A stretch of 64,000 nucleotides of DNA from Mortierella sp. BCC40632. Taxonomy: Eukaryota; Mortierellomycota; Mortierellomycetes; Mortierellales; Mortierellaceae. The stretch is from assembly GCA_011634665.1 (NCBI GenBank), contig WAEK01000003.1, positions 619,001 to 683,000 of the forward strand, read 5' to 3'. The translations under genes and the position numbers were made by a program. Under the pieces are notes generated by a model. It made no database searches and was not told the origin of the DNA. It saw nothing but the letters and a program-made list of their open reading frames with translations. Position 1 is the stretch's first letter; each line of letters starts with the position of its first letter. Shown piece after piece: positions 12,701 through 24,339 of the stretch.

Positions 12701-14187
12701 ATGTGTCCCGCATGGGGTCGTATCGGCCATCAAAGGTCGAAGACATGCTTTCAATCTGCTTTCGAGCTCCACATTGACGCTCGACCTTTTCCTTGGCAAG
12801 ATCCACTCCTCCTTCACATTTACTGATCGCAATCTTGCGGTATCCGGCATTGCTCATATAAGTACCCTCGCACTTTGCAGGCTTGTCCGGGTCATGACCA
12901 AATCGTTGACAACCATTATTTCCATCTCGGAAGAATCCAATATCGCACTCAAAGTCACGCTTTGTGCACTTGCACTTGGTTTGCTCCATATCTGGTTCGC
13001 CATCTTGATCATTCACGCGGCAAGTCCTGTCGGGCTTACGACGCCAGTACAAGATCTAAACAATGTTTTCATCCACAAAAGGAATCTCAAGTCAGTTCTA
13101 CTGGGTTCACTCAAGTCACCCCCTCACCCTCCTTTTTTTTTTTTTTTTTTCTTTTGAATCTTACCTCTTGACCAAGCAGACATCTGTCCTCTTCTCCTTC
13201 GAATGGCGACCATTTTTCGAAATCACTCTTGGCAAGATCCTTCTTGTCCAACTTGCAATCTGGACGCTTGCTAAAGTCCAAGGTCATGATCACCGGTGTT
13301 GGTTCGGGGCCCAGACGCAATCCAAGGATAACAATCTTGGATCTATGCGAAGAAGGCTCGGTAGTGATTACATTGACCATGATGGGAACATCCGAGATCG
13401 CAGTTGATTGCCAGGTAGTACCAAAGTCATAGGAAAAGAGTGCCTCTTGAGTAGGTTGCGTCGAATCCACAAGTACGAGCACACCACCTTCATCTCCAAA
13501 TTCGTATAGCATTGGTGCGTCGTGTACTTTGACCCAGGTTCGTCCAGCATCACGACTCAAATAGGTGTGTGCGGATGCAATGGGCGTGAGATAGGATCCC
13601 ACGTTGCCAATACCCATCACAAGTCCAACAGACGAAGGAGCACTAAAGACCGCACCTGGACCATTGTATTCGGTCACACTATGCAAATTCAGGAAACAGT
13701 TGTCTCCACCACAGTCACTTCCAGCAGGTGCCCGGAGGGGGTTCCAGTTACCACCATCATTGAACGAGATCATGCTCCGGATAAACTTTTGACCATCCTT
13801 GGCCAAGCTGTTGACGTTGATGACTTGGTTCACGAGGACGACACCATCGATACCTCCAATCTTTTCCCAATCCACCAATTGCTCTGTATTGCGATTGGTG
13901 TCATCGAGTTGAAGTGAAAAGTAGGTGCCGTTCGAGTTGGACTTGAAGAGTCGACCGTGTTCTCGATTTTTGACATTCGATTTGGCCACATCTACCATCA
14001 AACTTCCCGTGGTCGACTGAAGCACTGTGAACCCCTGCTTGTCGACACGAATGTTGGGTGGGAATACGGCCTGTGCGAAATGGACACCGTCCATAGACAC
14101 ATGCAGAGTAAAATCGTTGCCAGACTCCTAATGAGAAAAAAAAAACAAAGAGTTGGTCAGCGATCCCATGTCCAGCTGCAATATATG

Positions 14188-14228
<41 letters not shown>

Positions 14229-17200
14229 AATACCGTTGCAACAGCGAGGAACTGTTTGATGACATAAAACTGGACGACATGGTTAAAGTGCACAGTCCGA
14301 CTCTTTCCATCCACCATATACACCATCTGGAGTGGGTTCGCATCCGTCGACACGAGTTCATCCTGACAGACACTGGCAGGCATGGGCTTCTTCCAGGACA
14401 TGGCAAAGACTCCATGATCCGGCATGTCCAGCTCGCGATGGGCCGCATACACAGCCTTGTCTACCCATGTGTCAATCTCTTCCCAATTCTTGCCAGCATC
14501 CTGAGACTTGTACAATCTTGTGAAACACTCGTCGTTCTTTTGACCAAGGAACAGCAACCATTCATGCTTATCGCTGTCTGGATGAAAGTCGATCAGAGGG
14601 AGACCCATCTTGTTGGGTGGGATAGGCAGACTCCTCTTGTCAAAGTTCTCGCCTCGGTCCTTCGATACGTAAACATCTGTGTTTGTAAAGACATAGACCC
14701 GTTTCTCATCTTCATCGTGCAAGTGGAAGCTTGTGATATGCTCTACATCCTTCAGGACTCTGGTCCAGGTTGCAGCATCGTCTGGGCTTCGCCAGATCTG
14801 TCTCGAGGATGTCATCAACATCACGACCGATGAACGATAAAAGTACTGAAGACCGCTCATCAGCTGAGAATCCAGTTCGGTCACGGTACGAGTAATATCG
14901 GTCGGCACAACAATAGACGTACAGGGTTTGGTCTTGGGTTCATCCTTCTTGATACCTTTCTCAGAATCGCAGTTGTTTCCGGGCACCTTGCGGTATCCTG
15001 AGGAACCAAGGTAGGTATCTCCATCCTTCTTGCACGAGTCTTCAGGAATTTGTTCCTTGCCCTTTGCCACACATTGACCATTTTCAAGGACAAAGTTGAA
15101 GTCGCACTCAAAGTCTTCATCGGTACAAGCACAGATTTCTTCAGTCTTTAAAGGATCCTTGAATGCATCCCGGACCATACACTCTGCACCTGCTTTGCGT
15201 CGTAGGTACCAAGTCTTGACTCCCATTAGACAATCGGGGTTATTCCGAAGGTTACGTGCATACCACTTTTCAAAGTCGGATCGATCGGCATTGTTTTCAA
15301 TAAGTTCACACTTGCGGTCAAAAATGTTGGTGAAATCGAATTGGTAACCATAGACCTTGCTGCCTCCACGCACAAAGAGCATGAATTTCTGAGAGGTCGA
15401 CTCTGGGTCCGAGATGAGTACACCTGGGCGGACGTTCTCTTCCAATTCCAGTTTTGCCTTTTTTTTTTTTTTTTTTGAGTGAAAAAGAAAAAAACGCGTC
15501 AGCCTTTGCTTTCTTTTTTAAAAATAACAATCGTGCTTGAAAAAAAAAAAAAAAATGTCCTTACCATGTTCGACCACGGTCAACACTGTACTGCACAAAG
15601 GCAACAGGGGATTCATCATCTCGGACCGCAACCACTAGTCCACCCATGTCACCAAACTCATACTTGTGAGGATGCTCCAGGGTAGCCGTCCAGCTAAGAC
15701 CTCCATCCTCTGAAATATAAGTGTCACACTCATTCCATGGCAAAAGGTATGGACCAACATTACCCACACCCATCACAATTCCTGGCGCTGCCTTGGAACT
15801 AAACACAGGTGGTGCAACTTTGGCCGAGGTGATAGAGTGAAGATGAAGACTGCATGTACCATCCTATTAAAGGCAGGAGAAAGAATGAAAATGTCTTGGT
15901 TAAAAAAAAAAAAAGTACGATTGATTTTTTTTTTTTTCCAATACAAATAAAAAGATATCATACCGAGTTAGGAGTACAAGAATGACGTTTTCCACCTGGT
16001 CCCGTCTCTGGTGGCATAATGTATTGCCACGAGGCTCCCGCTTCGAACGTGATCTGTGTTCGAAGTCGCTTCTCTTCTTCGTACCGTGCGGAATCATGGT
16101 TGCTGACAATGTTGACGATGTAGACACCATCAATGTTTTGAACTTTTTCAAAATCGACCGTGTCGTATCGGTTGCGATTGGTGTATTGTCTGGCCCGTAC
16201 AAAGAAGGTTCCATCTGAATTACTGAGCATCAGGCTTCCGTATGGATCGTCTGGAGATGCCTTGACATCAACGATCAAGCTATATGATGTTGATTCCAAG
16301 ATTGTATAAGACTAAAAAAGAGAGAGAGGAAGCGTGAGAAAAAAAAATCAATGTATCCCAGACGCACCTCAAGCAAATCCAGCCTTCTCGCAGGTGTGGA
16401 AACAGATCAACTTTAGAAAAAGATCACTTACATCCTCGCGAATATTCGCATCATGAGGAAAGTTTGCCTTTGTCCATGTCTTGGCATCTGTCGAAACATA
16501 GAGTGACATGTCTCCAGTATTCATATGTTTCTAGCATAAAAAAAAGAAAAAGAAAAAGAAAAAGAGAGAAGTAAAATAAAAGGTACACCAGATTAGCGGA
16601 AACAATTGGCTACTCGTAAAGCGATCATCTTTTTTTCTTGTTTTTACATTCCACCTTCGGATCAAAGAAGCTCATTTACCTCGGCAGCCAACATAAAGGT
16701 CTCCTTGGTAACAAAGTTAACGATCGCAGATCGAGTTGTGCTACCCATCAGGACAGTCTGCTTGGTTTCGAAAAAATCCTGACTCTTGACCATATGTATA
16801 TCATCAAGGGTGGTCGAGCCTTCAGTTGCACTCTTGAATTCTAGACAATGGATCAACTCTGTCGGCGCCTCATCAAAATTGGTGCTTGAAATAGCCCACT
16901 CACATTTGTGAGTATACGGGAGTAGTTTCTTTGGAGCTGTCTGGAATCCATCTTTGGTGTAGTATGTCTGTACAATGAAAGACATGTTAGGATCACTTTT
17001 CAGGAGGGGGAGGGGAGTATAAAAAAAAAGCTTCCTCCTCTTCCAAGCTCATACCTCGTCGTGGCATCGGTCCCGATCATCACATTTGACAACAGCGAGC
17101 AAGATCCAACCTGGACGTGTGGCATGGAAATTAAGAACATGTCGTTCTTCGATCGGAGGATAGTCCGTCTCGAACGCTTTCCAAGTTTGTCCCTGATCAT

Positions 17201-17325
17201 CCGTCCTGTACTGCGTGGTGCCCTTTGTCAGAATGAAAGCCTATACAGGTTGTACAACACAATGCTGATTTGGTTAGAACAAACGGTTGGACTAGAAACC
17301 TCCCCGTCTCAGAGGTTTTTTACAG

Positions 17326-17361
<36 letters not shown>

Positions 17362-18164
17362 CCTTGGAGAGCACAGCCGCGCTGGCTCTCAAGGATCCCT
17401 GACCCTTGCATTTTAGCCACAGTCCTAGGCGCAAGAAAGAAAAAAGACAAAAGAAAAAAAAATGATGACGACACGTACCGTTTTTGAGTCAAACGAATGC
17501 ATAACGAGTTCAAAAGCTCGTTCTTCTGGTACATCCTTGATCCTGCTCCAAGTTTTGCCTTCATCAGGAGAGCGATAGACGTTTCGATTCACATCGTGGT
17601 AAAGGACAACCTTTTGTTCAGAAATTTCAAAAAAAAAAAAAAAAAAAAGAAGTTTGGTCATGGTCAGAGGTCATATTCGATGCACTAGCTGGGATCTCTC
17701 CCCTCCGCCAAGAAACTTTCCCACCGGTTTTTTTTTACAAACTAACTATGCAAGAGTGGAGGCGGATACAAGGAGGGATCTCCATTTCTTTTTTTTTTTT
17801 TTTTTTTCTCAAGAGAACCAGCAACCACAAAAAAAAACCACACTCAAAGACACTGCAGCTTGATTTACGGTACATCAAACAAAAAAACAAAAAAAAAAAA
17901 AAAAAAAAAAAAAAAGAAATATAGAAATAGAGATAGAGAGAGATAGAACAGAAAGGAAGGATAGAAAGAAAGAAAAACAACTTACAGGAGAATCGGCAAA
18001 GTAACTCAGCTTACGAGGCGTAAAGTCAAAGACATTGGTTGTCAAAACAGGAGCACGCTGAGGCAAAGCTTGAACGGAACTGGTTGTCAAACTAGCGAGA
18101 AGACAGGTAGAAGCCGCAGCAATGAGCGTGATCGCGTATGCAACGCGAGTAGGGCGCGAAGCAT
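9779..18164 (-). CDS. VPS10: vacuolar sorting receptor Vps10 (sortilin family) with three Vps10 modules
   Basis: Type I sorting receptor that carries hydrolases from late Golgi to the endosome and is recycled by retromer. Exons (minus strand, start to end): from about 18164 to 17986, then 17610-17479, 17240-17055, 16967-16680, 16530-16432, 16311-15964, 15863-15565, 15457-14234, 14127-13165, 13055-12075, 11959-11861, 11759-11412, 11290-9779; about 2,200 residues. Exon 1 encodes a hydrophobic signal peptide. Three modules follow, each with Asp-box turns (SPDEGKTW, SRDDGKTW and similar) and a closing Cys-rich 10CC region with the (F/D)FECD signature. One transmembrane helix lies near 10335-10408. 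The tail of about 185 residues is acidic, with a YQNL (Yxx-phi) signal. Yeast Vps10 has two modules. Oddities: no in-frame ATG in exon 1 (the nearest, at 18164, is in another frame), and the join 15565/15457 is out of phase by one base; all other introns are phase 0. Confidence 0.9.
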
Positions 18165-19022
18165 GACCTGAGGCTGCAACAAAAGACTGCTGCAGCCCAG
18201 GCTTGGCATGAGATGAGTCGACCACGGCCAGGACGCGCGTGATTTGTTCGTCTTGCAGGAAGAGCGTCCGACAGCCAGCAAGATGGGGGGGAGAGAAGAA
18301 GAGACAGGAAAGACCAAGCAATCAACCGTCGATCGGTGAAGGGATACACGCGATGAAGGAAGGCGAATAAAGGCAACGGTTTGGTCTGGTCGAGGATGGA
18401 TGAGGTTAGGGGGAATGGGGGAATGGGGCTGGGTTGCGATGGAAGCGTGGAGGAAAAAGAGAAGCAAAAGGAGGAGAGAGAGAGAGGAGAGAGGAGTAGA
18501 GAGGGGAGAGAGTGAGGGTGACGGCTTCTAGATGGGCTCGAACAACGTATATACGTGTCGGTCGTTCTTGGCTGGACACTCTGCCACACACACAACGACC
18601 CACAGACCTCTTCCGTACGACGCGCGCAGTTTCCAACATATCCTTTTTCAGGGCTGGGTACTCGTTGCAAAGGATATGAAGAAGAACCACTAAGACTAAG
18701 ACAACAAGCGAGTGTCAAGTGCGTTTGTGCGGCCTTGTTCGATGGTGGTCCCTTACAAGGTGGTCCTAACAGAAGAACTGGCGAAGGGCGCAGGGGAGAG
18801 GGGAGTGAGATGGCGATGAGGATGGACGGACGGTGGTGAAGGTAGAAAGGAGAGGCAAAGACCTTGTGAACACGGGATGTGCCGTGGTGATGCAAAGAAC
18901 GTGATATCATGATATTCAGCACTGCTACTGTCTCGAGGTAATGAACTCTTTTTTTTTTTCCCTTTTTTCGCCTTCCGTCCCTTGCTTCCCTTTCAACCCT
19001 TCCGCATTCCTTCTCCTTTCTC

Positions 19023-19061
<39 letters not shown>

Positions 19062-19336
19062 CTTTTTCTCTGCTCTTTTTCTCCTTCTCTTCACTCCTGC
19101 CCCTTCCCCATCATCACTGCCCGCTCTACTGGCAACAATACACGACTCGACCTTGGCTGCTCTTTGCTCGCCAAGCATCAAACGAACACGCTATTAACGA
19201 CTACACCCTCACGACCAATACTACTCACGGACTTGAATTTCTAGAGAACTGAGCAAGATCTTCTTTGAACAGCTTTTCTCTTTACCCCAACAAAACGACC
19301 CTTCATTCTTCTGTCCCTTTCAAACACTTTTTTCTG
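18165..19336. other. divergent promoter region VPS10 / CBS-PB1 gene
   Basis: The two neighbours are transcribed away from each other from this stretch. It has a (GA)-rich patch near 18475-18515 (CT on the VPS10 sense strand) and a CT/CTTT patch near 19019-19080 (sense strand of the right gene). Long open frames on the minus strand up to 18922 are frame extensions without domain similarity. A small first VPS10 exon could be hidden here. Confidence 0.5.
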
Positions 19337-22300
19337 ATGCTCAGGAATCCAGGATACTCGAAAGCGGGTGCAAACTCTGGAGGTTCTGGCTCCACAATCG
19401 GTGGCACCACTCCACTTTCCAAACGGACTGCCGTTCCATCGCCCACGCATAGCAACACGAGTGGAGGCTATACGAACAACACGAGTATCAGCAACCTCAA
19501 TCATGGCGGCTATGGAGGAAACAGTCCACTCATCTCTTCACCCGAGAGCAATAACGGCAGTGGCGGGGTCTCGACAACATCTGACCTGGCCAGGAAACGA
19601 CAGGTTCGCAAAGACGATGCTATTCGAAAAAAACTCGACCAGGAACTGGGACGCAAATCCAATGCACCTCGAACTAGAACCACACGAGCTCATGGGACGA
19701 CCCGACCTGTCCAGGGCACCGTTGGTGCACTTCGGTAAGAATAAGAAGAAAAAAAAAGAGAGTGATTGAGAGGACGTGAGAGAGCTTGAAAGAGGAGAAG
19801 CCAAGAAGGGAAGGAGAGGAGGCTTTTTTTTTTTTTTTTTTGCTTGCTGGCATCATTTCGGGGAGCCAGCCTCAAGGAAAGGAGGCTATTGAGAGTATAG
19901 CCCGTTTCGCAGTTTAAGTCGATGCTGCAGCGAACACGACCCGAAAGGAGGCGAACAAAAAAAGAAAAAAAGAAAAGAAAAAAAAAAAAACAATAAAAGG
20001 CCAGAGATGCATACACGACATTGACCTGTGGCAATACTGCGGAGATCAAGCAACCTGACGATAACCGGCATGAACTTCTAAAGAAAGGTGCAATATGCAA
20101 AAGAAAAAATGGGCAAAGAGAGATGGGATACTGATACTGCTTTTTTTTTTTTTTTACTCTCTTGGCGGATGTTCTTAGACCATCCCCAGCCCTAACTCTT
20201 CTCGATACAGCCATGATTATTGATGCTGCCAGGTATGTCGAGATGACTTTTTTTTTTTTTTTGATGGACCTCGTTGATCAAGACCTATCTTTCTCTGCCT
20301 CTCTTCTTATTAACATATCCTTTCGTCTTTTTTCTTTGTTGCTGTTAAACCGGATTTTTCAACATAACAGAGTGATGGCAGCAAAGAGGTAAAATAACAA
20401 TAATGCAAACAAATCGTCAGCGACCATCGGGACATATGCACACTTCCGTCAAACCAGAGTGGCCAACACGTGTTACCATGACCCAGGATATTCGATCACA
20501 ACATCTTTCTTTTTTTCCACTCTTACTTACTTTGCTGTCTGATAATCTCTTTTTTTTTCTTCTTCTTCTTCTTCTTCTTTTGGCAGAGCGGATGCGGTTC
20601 TCGTTATTGATCGCGACTCGACACTTGTTGGTATGTGATTAGCCACTCCCCCTCCTCACGCTGCATGATCTGTGTCGAACCACAATGCAATGTCAGGGGA
20701 ATACTAGTAAAGAGGCTCTTGATCAAAAAAAAAATAGAAAACCACCTAACACTATCAGGTCTGCACTCTCTGAATGGACACCCTAGGAATCATGACGGAC
20801 AAGGATCTTGCATTCCGAGTGATTGCAGAGGGTCTTGATATTCGAACCACTCTGATATCTCATGTCATGACCAGGGTAAAGTAAAGAACGTCTCTCTCTC
20901 TCCTTTCAGGAGGGAGGGAAAGGACAGTAAGAAGAACCAGGGTTGTTTAGATTCTAACCTGACTGTGTTCCCTCCTTTTCCACCACCTCCTTCTCCCCCT
21001 CCCCCCTTTCCCTCTCCTTTAGAATCCATATTGTGTGACCACAGACACAAACGCCACAGAAGCACTGAACAGGATGGTAACGGGAGGATTCCGTCATCTT
21101 CCATGTCTAAACTCTGATGGTAGGCCGTTTTTCTCTCTTTGTCATTTCCTGGTGTAAAAGAAAGATAGAAAGAACATCACTATCACTCCCCGCTTGTTGG
21201 TCCTGCAGGAATCGTGACCTTTTCGGAACCTTTTTTTTTTTTTACGTCTCGACAGGCGATGTCGTAGGAATACTGGATATCACAAAATGTCTTTACGAGG
21301 CCCTGGAAAAAATGGAAAAGGCGCACCAGTCATCAAAAAAGCTTGTCGACGCACTAGAGGGCATGCAATCAGAATGGGCACAATCCGCCAACCCTGAACT
21401 TCAGAACTATGTTGAACTGGTATGGAAATATGGCTGTCAATGAAGAAAAAAAAAGGGGGGAGAATGGTTCACTGTTACTCGACAGTCTTGGACTTGCTTC
21501 CACAAACTTATACTCTGGATTTTTTATTTTCCCTTCCCCCTCCCCCTCCCTTATTTTATGTTGGGTAGATGCGGGAAAAGATGGCGGCACCTGATCTGAA
21601 TACGGTTCTGAATGAGAGTCATGGTGCAGCAGAGATCCACTCAAAAACAACGGTCCGTGAGGCAACCAAGATGATGAAACTTTTCCATACAACTGCGAGT
21701 CTGATCATGGAAGACGGTCGCATTGCTGGTATTTTTACTACCAAGGTATAGGAACCTTCACCAGATTTTCTTTCTCTCTCTCTCTCTCTTTTCACTTTAC
21801 CAACCTGCTCATCATGTCTAATGGATCTACCATAAACTTCTTGCTGGCGTCTAGGATATTGTGGTGCGTGTGATGGCCGCTGGGCTGGAGCCAGACAGGA
21901 CCTCAGTGATCCGAGTGATGACACCACGCCCTGATACAGTGCTGTCCACAATGACCATTCTCGACGCGCTAAAGATGATGCATAGCAACCACTACCTTCA
22001 CCTTCCAGTGGTTTACCCTCATGGTCAGATGGCAGGATTGGTAGATGTACTCCAAGTCTCGTTGGCAATGTTGAAGCAGATGGGCACTATCCAAGGTGGA
22101 GGGCCTGGAGGAGACAGTCCATTGAATGGAGGTCAATCTGAGGGACCTGTCTGGAACAAATTCTGGGAGACCAGTTTTTCACGCGACGACACAGGATCTG
22201 AGGTTTCTGCTTCTGAGGTCCGCTCAACTATGTTGCCCCCTTCGGAAATGCATTATAGCGGCGGCGGTGGCGGTGGTGGTGGGAGTGGAAGTATTGTCGG

Positions 22301-23006
22301 GTCTACGATACGTGCAGGATCGGTCCTTCATGGTCATGGTTCTGTTCCTGGTCACTATGGACAACACGGCAACCCACTCTATGCATCACGCACTCCAGAG
22401 GAGATGGCAGCAATGGTCACCGAGTTTACCTTCAAGTTTAAAGAACCAGGCAGTGAGCAGACACATCGCTTTGTATCGAGCCCAAAGTCATTCCGGGAAC
22501 TCCATGACAAGGTGGTTGATAAATTAGGAGTCGGTGAAGTAGAAGCCAAGGAGGTGACACTCAGCTACTGTGACGAGGATAGTGATCAGGTGCTGATACT
22601 TCAAGATTCGGATGTGGTGGACGCTGTCCAGATGGCTTTCCGGAACCAATGGCCTTTGATCCGACTGATGGTCTCGACCCCTTCAGCTGTCTCTGAAGCC
22701 GCGACAGCATCAGGAGGGACAGCAGGAGTGACAGGAGTAGTAGCCCCGTCTCTGGCGTCTGCACCTGCACCCATTCCTGCACCTGCACCTGTACCTGTGA
22801 TGGATGAGCATACTGAACAGGAGAAGCGTGGTCCAGCAGAGAGATCAGGAAACAAGAAAAAGGAGTCGGTCGATAGACAACCACCGATTGCCTTGGTCCT
22901 CCCAGGGATTGGTCCGGTGACAGTGGATCCGATGGTCGCTATTGGAGGACTGGGCATTGGTGTAGGAGTTGGACTTGCTTTTGCCTTTGCTATGATACGG
23001 AGATGA
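19337..23006 (+). CDS. CBS-PB1 domain protein with C-terminal membrane anchor (Mug70-like)
   Basis: Exons 19337-19734, 20179-20232, 20371-20388, 20587-20630, 20787-20875, 21023-21119, 21256-21419, 21569-21745 and 21855-23006 sum to 2193 bases, giving 730 residues. Residues 1-130 are low-complexity and basic. Four CBS motifs follow in two pairs (for example VLVIDRDSTLVGIMTDKDLA and ASLIMEDGRIAGIFTTKDIV), which in this family bind adenine nucleotides. A Gly/Ser linker leads to a PB1 domain (EFTFKFKEPG ... YCDEDSDQVLILQDSDV, the acidic OPCA motif). A Pro/Ala-rich linker and a Gly-rich hydrophobic segment (VAIGGLGIGVGVGLAFAFAM) end the protein in RR, so it is probably tail-anchored. This order matches the fungal Mug70-type family, whose job is poorly known. 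Exon 3 is only 18 nt, but is needed to complete the first CBS motif. Confidence 0.88.
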
Positions 23007-23859
23007 TGAAATGAAGAAAAGGCATGGTGTCGGAGCAAATTAGCAAGAATTGTAGTTTTTATAGTAGTCTTGCATAGCATACCAGGAACAGCAACAACAA
23101 CAAAAAAAGACCAAAAAAGAATTCTAGAGGATCAACCCTGACCATGACTGAGGGGGCTGAGTTTTGGAGTAAAGAAGTCTGCATGAAGATGATGGTGGTG
23201 GATGGTGGATGGTAGCTTGAGGGGCGGTGGCGTGAAATAGAAAAGAAGCTAGTGTGGTATATGGCCCGATGAGGCGGTGTGGGCGATGTTGGGCTTTGCC
23301 GTGTAGAGAGACATGTGCCCAAAAGAGAGAGGGTGACAGGAAGGGACGAGGCCTTCACTTGTGGTCGTCCCCTGTGCGCCCTACACACCCTCTCTCCCTC
23401 CCCCCTGTGCCCACCTAAAAATATCCAGGGCACAGACACCTAAAGGACTCGCTACTGACACGGACGCGCGACGGATGGACAGGTCCGCGCCCAAAGAAGG
23501 GTCTTTTTTTCTCCTCCTTCGCAGCTCTTTTTCTCTCTTTCTCTTTTCTTCTTTCTTCCTTCTCTCCTTGTCCCTGCCATAACCCTCACTTTCGCCACTC
23601 ACCACCACCACTCTCCCTTTTGTACATACCATACCTTTGGCGCACTCTGAGGTGACAGGGAATAACAAAAACCAAAAAATTAAGAAACGAAAGAACCAAA
23701 GAAAAGAACATCACTGCCATTCTTCATTCCCTTTGGCTCATTCTCCTTCTCATTCCTCCAGCCCACCTCTTCACTTGACCTCTTCTCTTCCTCCACTCTA
23801 CCCAACCGCAGCAGCCCCTCCCCACTCTTTGACTCTGGGACAGTCACCGACTTGTAGCC
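23007..23859. other. intergenic spacer upstream of PMA1
   Basis: No gene seen. From about 23500 to 23820 the plus strand is C/T-rich (TTTCTC and CCTC blocks), as in front of other genes here. It probably holds the promoter and leader of the H+-ATPase gene. Confidence 0.5.
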
Positions 23860-24296
23860 ATGGCGAGAGGATATCTAGAGCTTCACGACCCTCCAAGTGA
23901 GCAAGAGTCAAAGCAGTCCTCTCCCCCAACCAACACTAGAACCTCCAAGGGCACTTCCTCTTCTTGGTCCTCATCTAGTCGAGGTTCCAAAAACCATTCG
24001 GGCATCGATACAGAGGATGGTTTGGAGCTGAACGATTTTCTCCGGACAGACCCGTTGAAGGGTTTGACTGGCGAGCAGGCAGCTGATCGACTACGAACCT
24101 TTGGATTGAATGAACTGCCAGAGGCGCGGAGGAACCGGTTCCTCAAGTTCTTGGGATACTTTGTTGGACCGATCGCGTTCTTGATTCAAATCGCCTGTAT
24201 CATCTCGGCCATTGTCAAGGTAAGAAAGAAAGACACCCTGGCTATATATTTAGAATGGAGAAAGGGGAACAGACTGTGGGCAAAGAGTCGACACAC

Positions 24297-24339
<43 letters not shown>

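Noticed and set aside
18092..18922. 277-codon open frame on the minus strand upstream of VPS10
   Set aside because: It overlaps the signal-peptide exon in another frame, is Ser/Pro/Leu-rich from CT-type repeats, and has no domain.
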